Shown here: positions 1 to 8,674 of the stretch, piece by piece
Layout of the letters: each line of letters opens with the position of its first letter
Position numbering within the stretch: the first letter of the stretch is position 1
Origin: Echria macrotheca
Lineage: Eukaryota > Ascomycota > Sordariomycetes > Sordariales > Schizotheciaceae
Direction: 5' to 3'
DNA: 64,000 nt
Assembly: GCA_030411725.1 (NCBI GenBank)
Contig: MU839837.1
Span: forward strand, 1,364,001 to 1,428,000
Translations under genes and position numbers: made by a program
Notes under the pieces: generated by a model
Database searches by the model: none
Seen by the model: only the letters and a program-made list of their open reading frames with translations
Told to the model about the DNA's origin: nothing

Positions 1-102
1 TTTTTCTCCTCATTGTGCCCAGTCCTCGAAATCTCACAACAGGCCCTTTTCCCCTCGTGTGGATCTGGCTTCCCCTCTCCTCTTCTCAACAGAATTCCAC
101 AC

Positions 103-429
103 TCATTCTCCCGATACCATCTCCTGGGCAATCTTGTAGAAACCTCCGACCGTCAGCTCGTCCGCCAGGACGACGCAGATGGTATAGGTCTTTGCCACCA
201 CCGAGTCGAGGGTAAGCTTGTGCTTGGTTACTACGCGAAGGATGTGGCACAGTAGAGCGTCCATCGGAGAACGGCGGGCGGCGCGAAAGGTACACTCCAG
301 TGCATTCTCGTGCACGTTTCTAATTACGATGCCGACGGCCGGGGGGGCCATGTGCACTTCGTGGTTGTTCGAGTTACGTAGCTCCCCTGTAGCGCGGTCG
401 TAGTACTGGCCGTCAATAACGGGGGTCAT
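103..429 (-). CDS. Hypothetical 108-aa protein
   Basis: Single uninterrupted frame starting at ATG 429 and stopping at 103-105. I do not recognise the family. The protein has no signal peptide and no clear membrane segment; its sequence looks protein-like (mixed, with regular hydrophobic spacing). Support for a real transcript comes from a TATAAATA box on the minus strand (717-710) about 290 bases upstream and a pyrimidine-rich leader. A 16-codon upstream ORF (476-426) ends by overlapping this start codon (ATGA), so the main ORF may be under translational control, or the leader may hold a frameshifted N-terminus. It could also be part of a longer spliced gene. Confidence 0.45.
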   Translation of the reverse strand: MTPVIDGQYYDRATGELRNSNNHEVHMAPPAVGIVIRNVHENALECTFRAARRSPMDALLCHILRVVTKHKLTLDSVVAKTYTICVVLADELTVGGFYKIAQEMVSGE

Positions 430-476
430 GGCTTCGCCGTGCCATCCGGTGCGCGAAATTCGAGGGAGCGCGACAT
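426..476 (-). promoter_or_regulatory. Upstream ORF overlapping the start codon of the 108-aa gene
   Basis: ATG at 476 opens a 16-codon ORF (begins MSRSLEF) whose TGA stop (428-426) shares bases with the ATG of the downstream ORF at 429 (ATGA overlap). Such overlaps can allow termination-reinitiation. The alternative is that both are one coding sequence broken by a single-base shift. Confidence 0.4.
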
Positions 477-709
477 AGTGTTGGTGTTGGAGTCGGCGTT
501 GGAGTCGGTGTTGTTGTTTACTTCGATGAGGGGCTCTGCGGTAGAGCCGCAGGTTGAACCCCAGGTGTTTATTTGTAGGTAGGGATATTAATGGTCAATG
601 AGATTTGGGGAATGTGTTGAGTTGGTTGGTGAAGAAGTTGATAGATGCAAGGGACGAGTGAAGAAAGGAGGAGGTTGTCGACGAGCGAAAGGGGCGTGAA
701 CGGTACGAC

Positions 710-717
710 TATTTATA
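710..717 (-). promoter_or_regulatory. TATA box (TATAAATA)
   Basis: Read on the minus strand as TATAAATA, followed by a pyrimidine-rich stretch leading to the 108-aa ORF at 429. Position and context fit a core promoter. Confidence 0.45.
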
Positions 718-1662
718 CTGGGGTTTATCCTATGGCAGCCATGTGCAGATATGACGTGTTAATTCACATGTGTATGTATAAGGTAGCATAATATTTATAA
801 ATATGTCTGTGTTCAAATGGGGGTTGGGGGTAGTAGTATTTGGCAAGGTACATGTACCTAGGTACTGAGGCAGCTGTGTGCGTTGCGTACCTATCTTAGC
901 AACCAAGGCAACTAAGATCTGGGCGCAAAAGTGGACCAAACCGGTGCTCGCGAGAATTTGCGGTATTCGCAGAGCTCCGACATTTGGTCCGTATTCGAGT
1001 TAGCTTCAGCATCAGTATCCGTCCAGACTATGAGGCGGTTGGAGACCGGTCGTTGGGTTTCCCACGGGTTCCGGGTGTTTGTTTTTCATGCTCACGTGGA
1101 CAGAGAGGAATGGTTGGTCCAGTCGGTATCGGGAGGGGGCCCAGGCTGTCATGGAAGTCAAAGCTGTTCAGCCGATGAGCGGAGTTTCCCAACTGCCTGT
1201 ACGGATTAAATGCATTCCGTTTCGGTAGGTAGGTACCATGTAAATGCCCGACGTAATAACTCTGGATGAGGCTCAAATGTGTCTCTCAACGGCGCACCGT
1301 AGGTCTCAATCCTCACCACGCACTGTGACAGCACCAATATTATCCCCCAACATACACATTACCTACCCGGTACGATAACGTTTTTTTATCACGCTAAATC
1401 TTTAGAACTTTTGGAGCAAAAATTACTTTTACACACATAAATCAAGCTAGCAGCTTTCCAGATGAGGAGGCCACGGTGCGTCGTAAGGTCGTCTTATTCA
1501 ACGCCAGATATCAGGTGCCAAAATTGCTAGCAGGTAGGTAGGTAGGTAGGTACAGAGTATCTTGCCTCGAGCCCCTTCCCTCACCCACGCACAAACAGAC
1601 CAAAAAGAGACACCTCACTCGACCGCAGCCCCTAAAATAATCAGATAGCCACCCATCTTTCT
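718..1662. other. Intergenic, no gene seen
   Basis: Only short shadow frames. The region is AT-richer around 1380-1440 and carries TAGG tetranucleotide tracts at about 1215-1228 and 1531-1552. It lies upstream of the 108-aa gene and downstream of the first secreted Cys-rich gene. Confidence 0.6.
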
Positions 1663-1995
1663 TTAATCGATATAGCAAGCCCAGTCGTAAATACCGCCCT
1701 TGCAACCAGCGTAGGCAAGGGTCAGACCATACTGCGCGACACAGGCCGCAGCCATGTTCACGTCCCGCCGCTCGCTGCCCCGCTGGCACTTCCAGTCGTA
1801 ACAGCTGCTCCCGACGCGAACCGCAGACCAGCCGTTGCCGTTCTCGATGTTGCAGGCCTTGTCGACGTCCACGCCGCCGATCCAGCCGCGTGCGGCCAGG
1901 ACGGAGCTGGGGGTTGGGGAGGCCATGACGGGAGAGGAGGCGAGGGCTAGGCAGCCCACGATTGTGGTGAGGATGATGGAGGGGTTGACGAACAT
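1663..1995 (-). CDS. Small secreted six-cysteine protein (paralogue A)
   Basis: A 110-aa protein. Residues 1-25 form a signal peptide (hydrophobic core after MFVNPS, small residues before SPTPSS). The mature part has exactly six cysteines spaced C-x16-C-x4-C-x14-C-x12-C-x8-C, with a CYDWKC core and WAC near the end, suggesting three disulfides in an extracellular protein. The protein at 3522-3800 has the same framework and the same DWKC core, so the two are paralogues in divergent orientation. A TATAAG box lies at 2160-2151. A GTACGT near 2070 and an AAAAG near 2004 could bound a 5'UTR intron. Function unknown; candidate effector or antimicrobial peptide by size and secretion only. Confidence 0.8.
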   Translation of the reverse strand: MFVNPSIILTTIVGCLALASSPVMASPTPSSVLAARGWIGGVDVDKACNIENGNGWSAVRVGSSCYDWKCQRGSERRDVNMAAACVAQYGLTLAYAGCKGGIYDWACYID

Positions 1996-2150
1996 GTTTG
2001 ACTTTTGTGGTTTAGTTATGATATGTGTGAAAAAGGAGCGGATAGTTATGGAATGTGGGAATACGTACCCTGAGGTAGGAGTGTGAAGTAGGTGGGTGGC
2101 TTGTCTTGAGTGCTAGAGGTGGGAAGCTGAGATGTCTTTGCGATGAGATG

Positions 2151-2160
2151 GCGACTTATA
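2151..2160 (-). promoter_or_regulatory. TATA box of secreted Cys-rich gene A
   Basis: Minus-strand TATAAGTCGC about 160 bases upstream of the ATG at 1995, at a distance that leaves room for a leader with the possible small intron. Confidence 0.4.
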
Positions 2161-3521
2161 CTGGGTGAACGAAGAAGGTTTTGGGAACACGTATTTATGG
2201 ATAAAACCAGAGTTTTACTTGGCTCTCGGTGATGATAATCGGCCTTAGGACTGACTTGACGTTTCTGCGCTAGTTTCTGGTATGTGCATCTGGTCTGGCG
2301 GCCGCTCCTCCTTGCCGGTGTCCCTCACTGCCTCCATCTATCCTGTAATCTCTCGGTCATCTAGACGCCGGCCGCCCATGGTACCTACTTTAGGCACCTT
2401 CATCATCGGATCATCTTCTTCTTGGAGAATTAAAGGATTGAACTACAGATCGGCCCGAACGCCGCAGCTGCACAGATACGAGTTGGGTATCAAGATGGGA
2501 ATAATTGCCACTTCAATACTTAGGACAAGTCTCTATGGGGACCATGAAATGGTCTCCGTGATGGAAGCTTTGATCCGTCCCGTCATCTGCTCCCTGGGGC
2601 CTATGCAGGGCTACGCCGCTTATCCAGTTCAGTTCTATATTGTGCCAAGCTCAACTGTAGATGAAGTGCGCAATAGGCTGGCCTCGGCTCATGTGTTTTT
2701 TGAACGACATCATGGATCCCTAAATCAGTATGCCTGCGACTCTCAGGGGGTTGGGGGGGGGGGGGGACCATCCCTCCCCTATCTCATGCATGTGACAGGC
2801 TTATCGGAAGTTAAAAAGTGTAGTGATCCTCTTTCGATGTGAGTTCCGGCATGTAATGAAATGGCTCACTAGTTCATTGAAGTCAGCATCGCGGGGGATA
2901 AATAAACATACTCGGCCCAATATTTGCCTACGAGGCTGCGCCGCGGCTCCTCCATTACCAGCCCGCAGGGGCCCGGGTCAACCAATTTGCAATAGTACAG
3001 CACGCAGCAAGGCTACATATCATAAATTGCCGCGTTTGCGAATCAAGATTCCTGCGACCTCTAGAAACTAGGGGTACGTGGTGTTGGGTATCAAAGATCG
3101 GAACTAGTCTGCCTCGTAGAATGGTTGCTGGTCGAGGTATTAAGAATTATTGGTGTATTAGGAAACTGTCCTCGGTGGTAGGCTAAACAGCCCATGATCA
3201 CTTTCGTTCGCAGATTAGGTATCTTGTCCCTTCATGTTCCACCGGTTGAAGTTTTGGGACCTATGTTTCGATTTCCTTAAATGAAGCATCGACATCTTCT
3301 CCATCACGCTCGTGGTTCTTTTGGTCTCATCGCAACTTCCCTCAAAAGCTTTCATCCGCTGCCATTTCATCTGTCCTTCAGACACCAGCTACCTATCAAA
3401 CTTTGTGACCGCTCCCTACCTCTCATTCATCAGACTTCAACCACGTGAGACCACCCATTCCCCCCCCCCCCCCCCCCCACCAGTACAAGCAACTCAGCTC
3501 ACAAGAGTCACATCTAGAAAA
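2161..3521. other. Bidirectional intergenic region between the paralogous secreted proteins
   Basis: No supported gene. A 186-codon plus-strand frame (2282-2842) begins with ATG but has no recognisable features and contains a 14-G run (2753-2766), so it is left out. A 19-C run (3460-3478) lies about 45 bases before the ATG of the right-hand paralogue, probably in its leader. Confidence 0.5.
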
Positions 3522-3800
3522 ATGAAGCTCACTCCGTCTTCCGTGCTCAGCGCAATTGCCGGCTTTGTCCTCCTGGCTGGCGGCGTTGCCGCTATTGACA
3601 TGCAGGACGTCTGCCATACCCAGTATTCAAGCGACTATACCGCCGTCAAGGATGGGGATGGTTGCAATGACTGGAAGTGCCTGGGGCCCGATGGCAACCG
3701 AAAGGGTATGAATCTGAACTTGTACTGCTACGAGCAGTTGGGATCCGGAGGCTACGCGAGCTGCGACCGGAACGCTTGGGGGTGGTCCTGCAAGAAGTGA
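3522..3800 (+). CDS. Small secreted six-cysteine protein (paralogue B)
   Basis: A 92-aa single-exon protein. ATG 3522 (context AAAAATG) starts a clear signal peptide of about 24 residues (MKLTPSS, then a Leu/Ala/Gly-rich core, likely cleavage after GGVAA). Cysteines follow C-x16-C-x4-C-x15-C-x11-C-x8-C, nearly identical to the protein at 1663-1995. A TAV-to-first-cysteine spacing, a CNDWKC core and a WSC terminus are shared. Expected extracellular with three disulfides. Upstream in-frame codons include no ATG, supporting this start. Function unknown. It ends two residues after the last cysteine, so the fold is compact. Confidence 0.82.
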   Translation: MKLTPSSVLSAIAGFVLLAGGVAAIDMQDVCHTQYSSDYTAVKDGDGCNDWKCLGPDGNRKGMNLNLYCYEQLGSGGYASCDRNAWGWSCKK

Positions 3801-5191
3801 TCGCCGCCATGTGCCCATCGGCGAGGAGGCGTGCAGAGCAGGCACTATCTGTTCTCGGTGGTTTTGCTTGAGTGGGTGGGGATACGGATATGAGACTGGA
3901 CTTGTTTTTCATAGCTTTTAACAGAAAAAATCCAAAGTACATGTAAGGTAGTCTTCCATTTAGCCGATTTCACGTCAATTTTCAATGAAATAGAGGACAT
4001 CAGCATCATCTAGACTGGTACTAGAAAACCTCTTAAGGCTTCGATGAACAAATTCGCTGCGAGAATACCTATCATCGTCATTCATTGCGGCATGATAGTG
4101 AATGTGTCTCTGCAGCCTCAGATTGCTGGGATAGAGGGAACTAATGGCCCGGGCTGTGGTTGATTAAATCCTATAATTGCTGAACTAGGCAGCAGGTTTC
4201 TGACTGAATCTGTATCCGTTGACCGTGAAGGAATTAAGCGCGCATACCTACTCTGTTGAACGCGAGGGTATTGATGCCGCAGGGTTCTTGCGTGACGTGG
4301 ATACAAAAGGTCCCCGCGCCGCAAGAACGCCCTAACTCCTATCGCGATATTAGATGCGCGGCGTTATAGCCGCTGCAGCTACACCGTTACATCAGCCGCC
4401 TCTAATCACAATAGTTCAGGCGATACTAGCGGAATTGCAAATAGACCCGGTCTTAGAACGTTGTTCATAGTAGCTGCGCCGCCAGGCCGCACCACATCCA
4501 GGAGCCGCGTCTGAATCCTACGACATGGCAAGTAAACAGCGGGTAGGAAGGTTTCTGATGGACCATGCCGCAAGAATTCCCGGGTCAATCAACGCCGGCC
4601 GTTTATCTCCTCGATATTAGAAAGCCCATAGGCGCGCGGCCGCGTCGTTGTGGAGCACAAAGCTTCAAGCAATGAGGATCCTCTTAGCTCTAGGAATACC
4701 GCCACCAATTAGCGCGATATCGAGCCGTTACCCCTTAATGGTTTGCGCCGCGCCAAGACTTCTTGAAACTCATGTCTGATTATCCTGTGCGCTAAATGAA
4801 GCCGAAAATCTGCCCACCAACGTAGGCATCCATAATGCTGATAGCGCAGGTGGTTCATCGCCGACGACGATTGCAAACTGGCATTCTACAAGGCATGGTG
4901 CCCGGGAAGCAGATGGTGTGGGCGAGATCTCTTCAAGCTTACGCCGGTAGAATCGTCGAGATAAGGAAGACGGCCGAGAAGTGCGGCGCAGTAAAGTACC
5001 TGTCTAAACTACCTGGCTTCCGCGGGCCTTTTTCTTGCAATTTTATGTACCATGTCTTCAGTTGTAAGAAAGATTTAAGAACCCGCAATGGAGAGAGTAC
5101 ACAGAAAACCCCAAGCCCTTTTCGTCTCATTCCCAGTCCCCCGCAGTTCTCACTAGGTATCAACCGATCTGCTATCCTTTGGCCCGTCAAG
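3801..5191. other. Intergenic, possible decayed mobile-element relic (about 4100-4800)
   Basis: No intact gene. From about 4100 to 4800 the texture changes: interspersed GCGATAT, GCCGCAAGA and CGCGGC words, and only broken frames (for example 61 codons on the minus strand at 4588-4406). This looks like long-decayed coding or transposon DNA, but I cannot identify a family or terminal repeats. Low confidence. Confidence 0.3.
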
Positions 5192-5775
5192 ATGTCTCGT
5201 TTTCTGGCCATCACGCTCTATTCTCTCCTTCTGGCGGTCGAATTGACCCGAGCAGCCAGTTCCGGCACTGCAATGGTCGGTACCGCCGTCGTGCGAGTCG
5301 ATGATCTCGTCATCCTTAACGGCACCTCGCTCCAGTTCGACCCTCTCTACGGGTTCAACGAGACGACCAGCAGCCCGACATGGCAGGAAGACTACATCGA
5401 TACCATTGATTCCGCCAGTCTCTACCACATCTACACGCATGCCAACACGGATCTCATCCTCCGCGAGAGCGGAGATCTCATGATCGCCGCCAGCGGTGCT
5501 GAGTGTGTAAGTACAAGAAAGACCAACCACGCAAAACTCGTAGTCAAGTCGAGACCTAACTGAGAGGTGAATAGCTCCGTTGCATGACCGACAAGTTGGC
5601 CGCCCATATCGCCGACGGCAGATGGCCCGCGTTCAATGATTGCTACGACCACTGTGAAGGCGTTACATATGAGGACCTCAAGAACAACACCAGGCAGTTC
5701 TGGCTCCTCGCCGGGCTTGGAGTGTACGCCGCCGGAAACTTCATCTTCGACATGTGGACGAGGTTCAATTGGTAA
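5192..5775 (+). CDS. Small secretory-pathway protein with C-terminal membrane segment
   Basis: Two exons, 5192-5506 and 5575-5775, giving 171 aa. The 68-base intron begins GTAAGT and ends ATAG, phase 0. Residues 1-22 form a signal peptide (MSRFLAITLYSLLL, likely cut after TRA). The lumenal part has N-glycosylation sequons (NGT, NET, NNT) and a four-cysteine cluster, AEC-LRC then DCYDHC, right after the splice junction. Near the C-terminus, about 20 residues from FWLLAGLG to FDMW are hydrophobic enough to be a transmembrane helix or buried helix. Family not recognised. Confidence 0.72.
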
Positions 5776-6938
5776 ATCACATAGAGGAATGAGAAAGGGG
5801 ATGAGAACTGTCGAAGCATGTACTGGTGGTATCTACCAGGTCAACACTGCAAGTCTGGTACTATGGGCTCTCGAGGGCATCCTGAGAAAGGAAAGAGCCA
5901 AAAGGAAAGCGGTTCAGAGAGTAGCTTGACGGATTTTGTCCTCAGGTTTCAAGTTTCAAGGGCGCCAAGATCGTGCGCTTGTATGCACTTCGTTTCTGTT
6001 GGTAGAATACATGTATACAATTCACTTCACTTCGGCTTGCTTTCAATCTGATCTCCCTATCTCCTTGTTTGGCGTTGTGGGAGAGCTAATTCCAATCATT
6101 AGCAACTATTTTGACAACTTTGCAGCAGATTTCTGGGTGGTACATAGGTACCTAATCGGCACCCAATGCGACCCAAGTAACCCGGCACATTCTTTGCCTC
6201 CTCTATATCCCTCCTCTTGCTCATCCCGTCAACCCCAGTTGTCCAAACCGCAATGCCTCCCAGGTATACGACCACCTCAGCGTCTCTTCACCCGTCATGT
6301 TCCTCCCCGGGAACGGCCACTTCACTCCCTGCGAGCTCTCTGGCTCCTATTTATTCCAAGTCCCTCACACCCGCCCTAGGCCACCACGCCCGTTTCTTCG
6401 TCATGGAGCTTCGGTTCCGGAGTTTGCAGATCTCAGCGACAAGCCATCTGACGGGACACAGACGTCCAGAGATCCGGCAGGTTCGTTGTCGATCACCCAG
6501 ACCCGTTCTGAAATCCGGATTGTAGCGCATGGGTTCATCGAGAACACGCAAGGCCACCGGTGGGGTATACCGAGAGGGTCTGCGGTGATGCTTCGGCGTG
6601 CTCGTAAGCACAGATTCGGGAAGGATATGGCCTGGTTTGTGTCGAGCAGGTGGAAGTTTGGAGCTGGAATCTATGACTTGCTTGGGTGCTCGGGTGTAAG
6701 GTTCCGCTAGTACGAGGAGGAAGAGCGGAGGTGGTGAGTCTCAGACTGTATTAGGTCTGGTTCGGAAACGGCCAGTGGGGGGACTGCGAGGATGCAGCAA
6801 GGAGGAGGGGGAGCTCACCCGGAACAAAATCACACTGATTTGGTGTTTTGTTCCGTCGGGATACGCCGCTGGGCAGGACGGTGGTGTCGGAGCTGGGCCG
6901 GAAGGGTCTGCGTTTCCGTACCCGGCGCGCACTTCCCA
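5776..6938. other. Intergenic between convergent genes; weak ORFs only
   Basis: Holds two overlapping plus-strand frames from real ATGs (6253-6525, 90 aa; 6297-6710, 137 aa). Neither has a signal peptide, domain or splice structure that I can support. A TAGGTACCTA palindrome lies near 6147. Confidence 0.4.
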
Positions 6939-7874
6939 TTACTTATGGGTGGCGTCCTTGGCATGCATGATATCCTTCCACCCCGGCAGGAACTTCTGCG
7001 TTCCTTTTGCAATAGAAGACGCCGTGGGTGTATCATAGCGCCTCTCGACCGTGAGCGGCCCCAGTCGCTGATAGGGGGACAATGGTGGCTCCAGCTTTCG
7101 TTGCATGCAGTTGCCCGCAGCCTCCTGAAAAGCTCTCCGCTCCCTGGGTCTCAGATCCTTTTCAAGCCAAAACACATCCAAAAATCTCAATCGAAAGCGG
7201 TTGGGGCCATCCATCGCTCTAAGGACATCCCAGTTTTCGATGGCAAAGGTGCCGTCAGTTCCCCAATCTTTGCCCCACGAGTTTAAGAAAACAAGGGAAT
7301 CCTCGCGGACCTCGACGAGAACAACTCCGTGACCGTTTGACCGGACTGGCCCAGTATTGAACTCTCTCATCTTGTCCAGAGTAAGAACCGGGTGGCGGAG
7401 ACCATGTTCATCCATGGAACATGTCCAGTGACCTTCGAAGGCGTCCCAGCCATCCTCGGTTAGACGTATCTGTGCCAGTACGGGGCGGCCATCCAGAACT
7501 GCTTTTTTGACAGCGTCTTCGCTAAGTAGCTCCTGGAATTGGAGTGGTCGATAAAGCCTAGTTGCAACAGATAGTGCATCCAACACCGACCATCCCTCTT
7601 CGCGCTCAGGAAGCTCCTTGATCAAGGCCTTCCGGATCCCTTCCAGTGTCGGGTAACCCCCGTCGCGTTTATAGATGCGCCGAAGAGCCATATACACTGG
7701 GACCGCAGCGGCATGGGCATAGCATGTCCGGGAAGAGCCGTGATCGGAAGGATTTTCGACGATCCTTCTCAGCTCGTCCCTCAGTGCCCGGGGATCGATA
7801 TCGGCGAAAGTATCCTCACGCTCGTGAAGATGAGGTGCGATGTATTCGCGGTGAATACCACGAGTGTCACCCAT
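6939..7874 (-). CDS. Papain-like (C1-type) cysteine peptidase domain protein
   Basis: A 311-aa intronless protein starting at ATG 7874. The frame is open further upstream, but that stretch has no ATG and overlaps a TATA box (8020-8011), so the shorter start is right. The papain triad is visible in order: Cys51 in TCYAHAAA, His182 in NGHGVVLV, and Asn198 in LNSWGKDWG. The position of papain's oxyanion Gln (six residues before Cys) is His here. There is no signal peptide and no inhibitory propeptide, so it is probably an intracellular, constitutively folded member. The C-terminal 70 residues are charged and unassigned. Activity is inferred from the triad only. Confidence 0.8.
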   Translation of the reverse strand: MGDTRGIHREYIAPHLHEREDTFADIDPRALRDELRRIVENPSDHGSSRTCYAHAAAVPVYMALRRIYKRDGGYPTLEGIRKALIKELPEREEGWSVLDALSVATRLYRPLQFQELLSEDAVKKAVLDGRPVLAQIRLTEDGWDAFEGHWTCSMDEHGLRHPVLTLDKMREFNTGPVRSNGHGVVLVEVREDSLVFLNSWGKDWGTDGTFAIENWDVLRAMDGPNRFRLRFLDVFWLEKDLRPRERRAFQEAAGNCMQRKLEPPLSPYQRLGPLTVERRYDTPTASSIAKGTQKFLPGWKDIMHAKDATHK

Positions 7875-8010
7875 TGTTATCTGGCTGAGAAAAAGAACCG
7901 GTGAGAATCTGTCAATTTGGTACAGATGGTTGGAGAGGGAACTTCGTGGAGAAAGAGGAAAAGGTTTGGGCTGGAGAAATATCAGTTCTTTTGCTTTCAG
8001 AGCGGTGGGC

Positions 8011-8020
8011 AACTTTTATA
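8011..8020 (-). promoter_or_regulatory. TATA box of the papain-like peptidase gene
   Basis: Minus-strand TATAAAAGTT, about 140 bases upstream of ATG 7874. It decides the start: any codon upstream of about 7985 would lie outside the transcript. Confidence 0.55.
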
Positions 8021-8419
8021 GGCCCCCGGCTTGGTCTAAAGTTTCGGCGCGACTGAGCACTATAACTAGGTACCTACCTAGGTAGGCAGCATTTTGGTCT
8101 CAGCAAGGACAAAAATAACTGCATCAACATTTGTCTCTTCGCCAAACAGGCGGTGGTTTGACGTATCGGCCCCAAGTCCTAGTTTAGACTGGGAAACAGC
8201 CAGTCTCACTGGAAGCAATGCCCTGAAAACACCGTGTTGTCTTTCTGTTCAACCTTGTAATCTGGCAACCGTGTTCCGGCCGTCGATTCGCCCTCACATC
8301 GACACCATAGCCAACACCGAGATACGAGTTAAAGAGCTGAGACTATCACGTGAAAGGATTTTCATGATCTCCCAGAGTGCATCGAGTGCATTGAAATCTT
8401 GCAACTAGGCACATGTATG

Positions 8420-8674
8420 TACGGAGGCTCCGGCCAAAAGAGAGGGCCCCCCTCGTCAGTGCGTACCTGTTGAGGACCTTGAAATTATCCGCACGGTTGG
8501 CGCCATCCGGCCTGTCAGCAAGAAGCGCTGAAAGGGCACTGGATTTAGTCCTGAAATGCGGGTGGCTGCTGCACTGTGCGCGCGCTGGGCTTGCGGTGGG
8601 TGCTTGGCCAGAGTGAGCAGGGGAGATCTGCGCACTGGGCGAGGGGACCCTTTCTTTTGGCCACAGCCTCCGTA
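8420..8674. mobile_element. MITE-like non-autonomous DNA transposon with ~42-bp terminal inverted repeats
   Basis: The left end starts CGGAGGCTCCGGCCAAAAG at 8422. The reverse complement of the right end (from 8672) starts CGGAGGCTGTGGCCAAAAG, and the match continues inward to a shared CAGTGCG with a few mismatches and one small indel, about 42 bases in all. Both ends are flanked by TA (8420-8421 and 8673-8674), consistent with a Tc1/mariner-type TA target duplication. The 251-bp element has no transposase; its interior is GC-rich and not symmetrical. The family is not identifiable without other genomic copies. Confidence 0.72.

Noticed and set aside
2282..2842. 186-codon plus-strand ORF starting with ATG
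   Set aside because: No motif, signal peptide or domain; it includes a 14-G run and lies in the promoter region between two secreted-protein genes.
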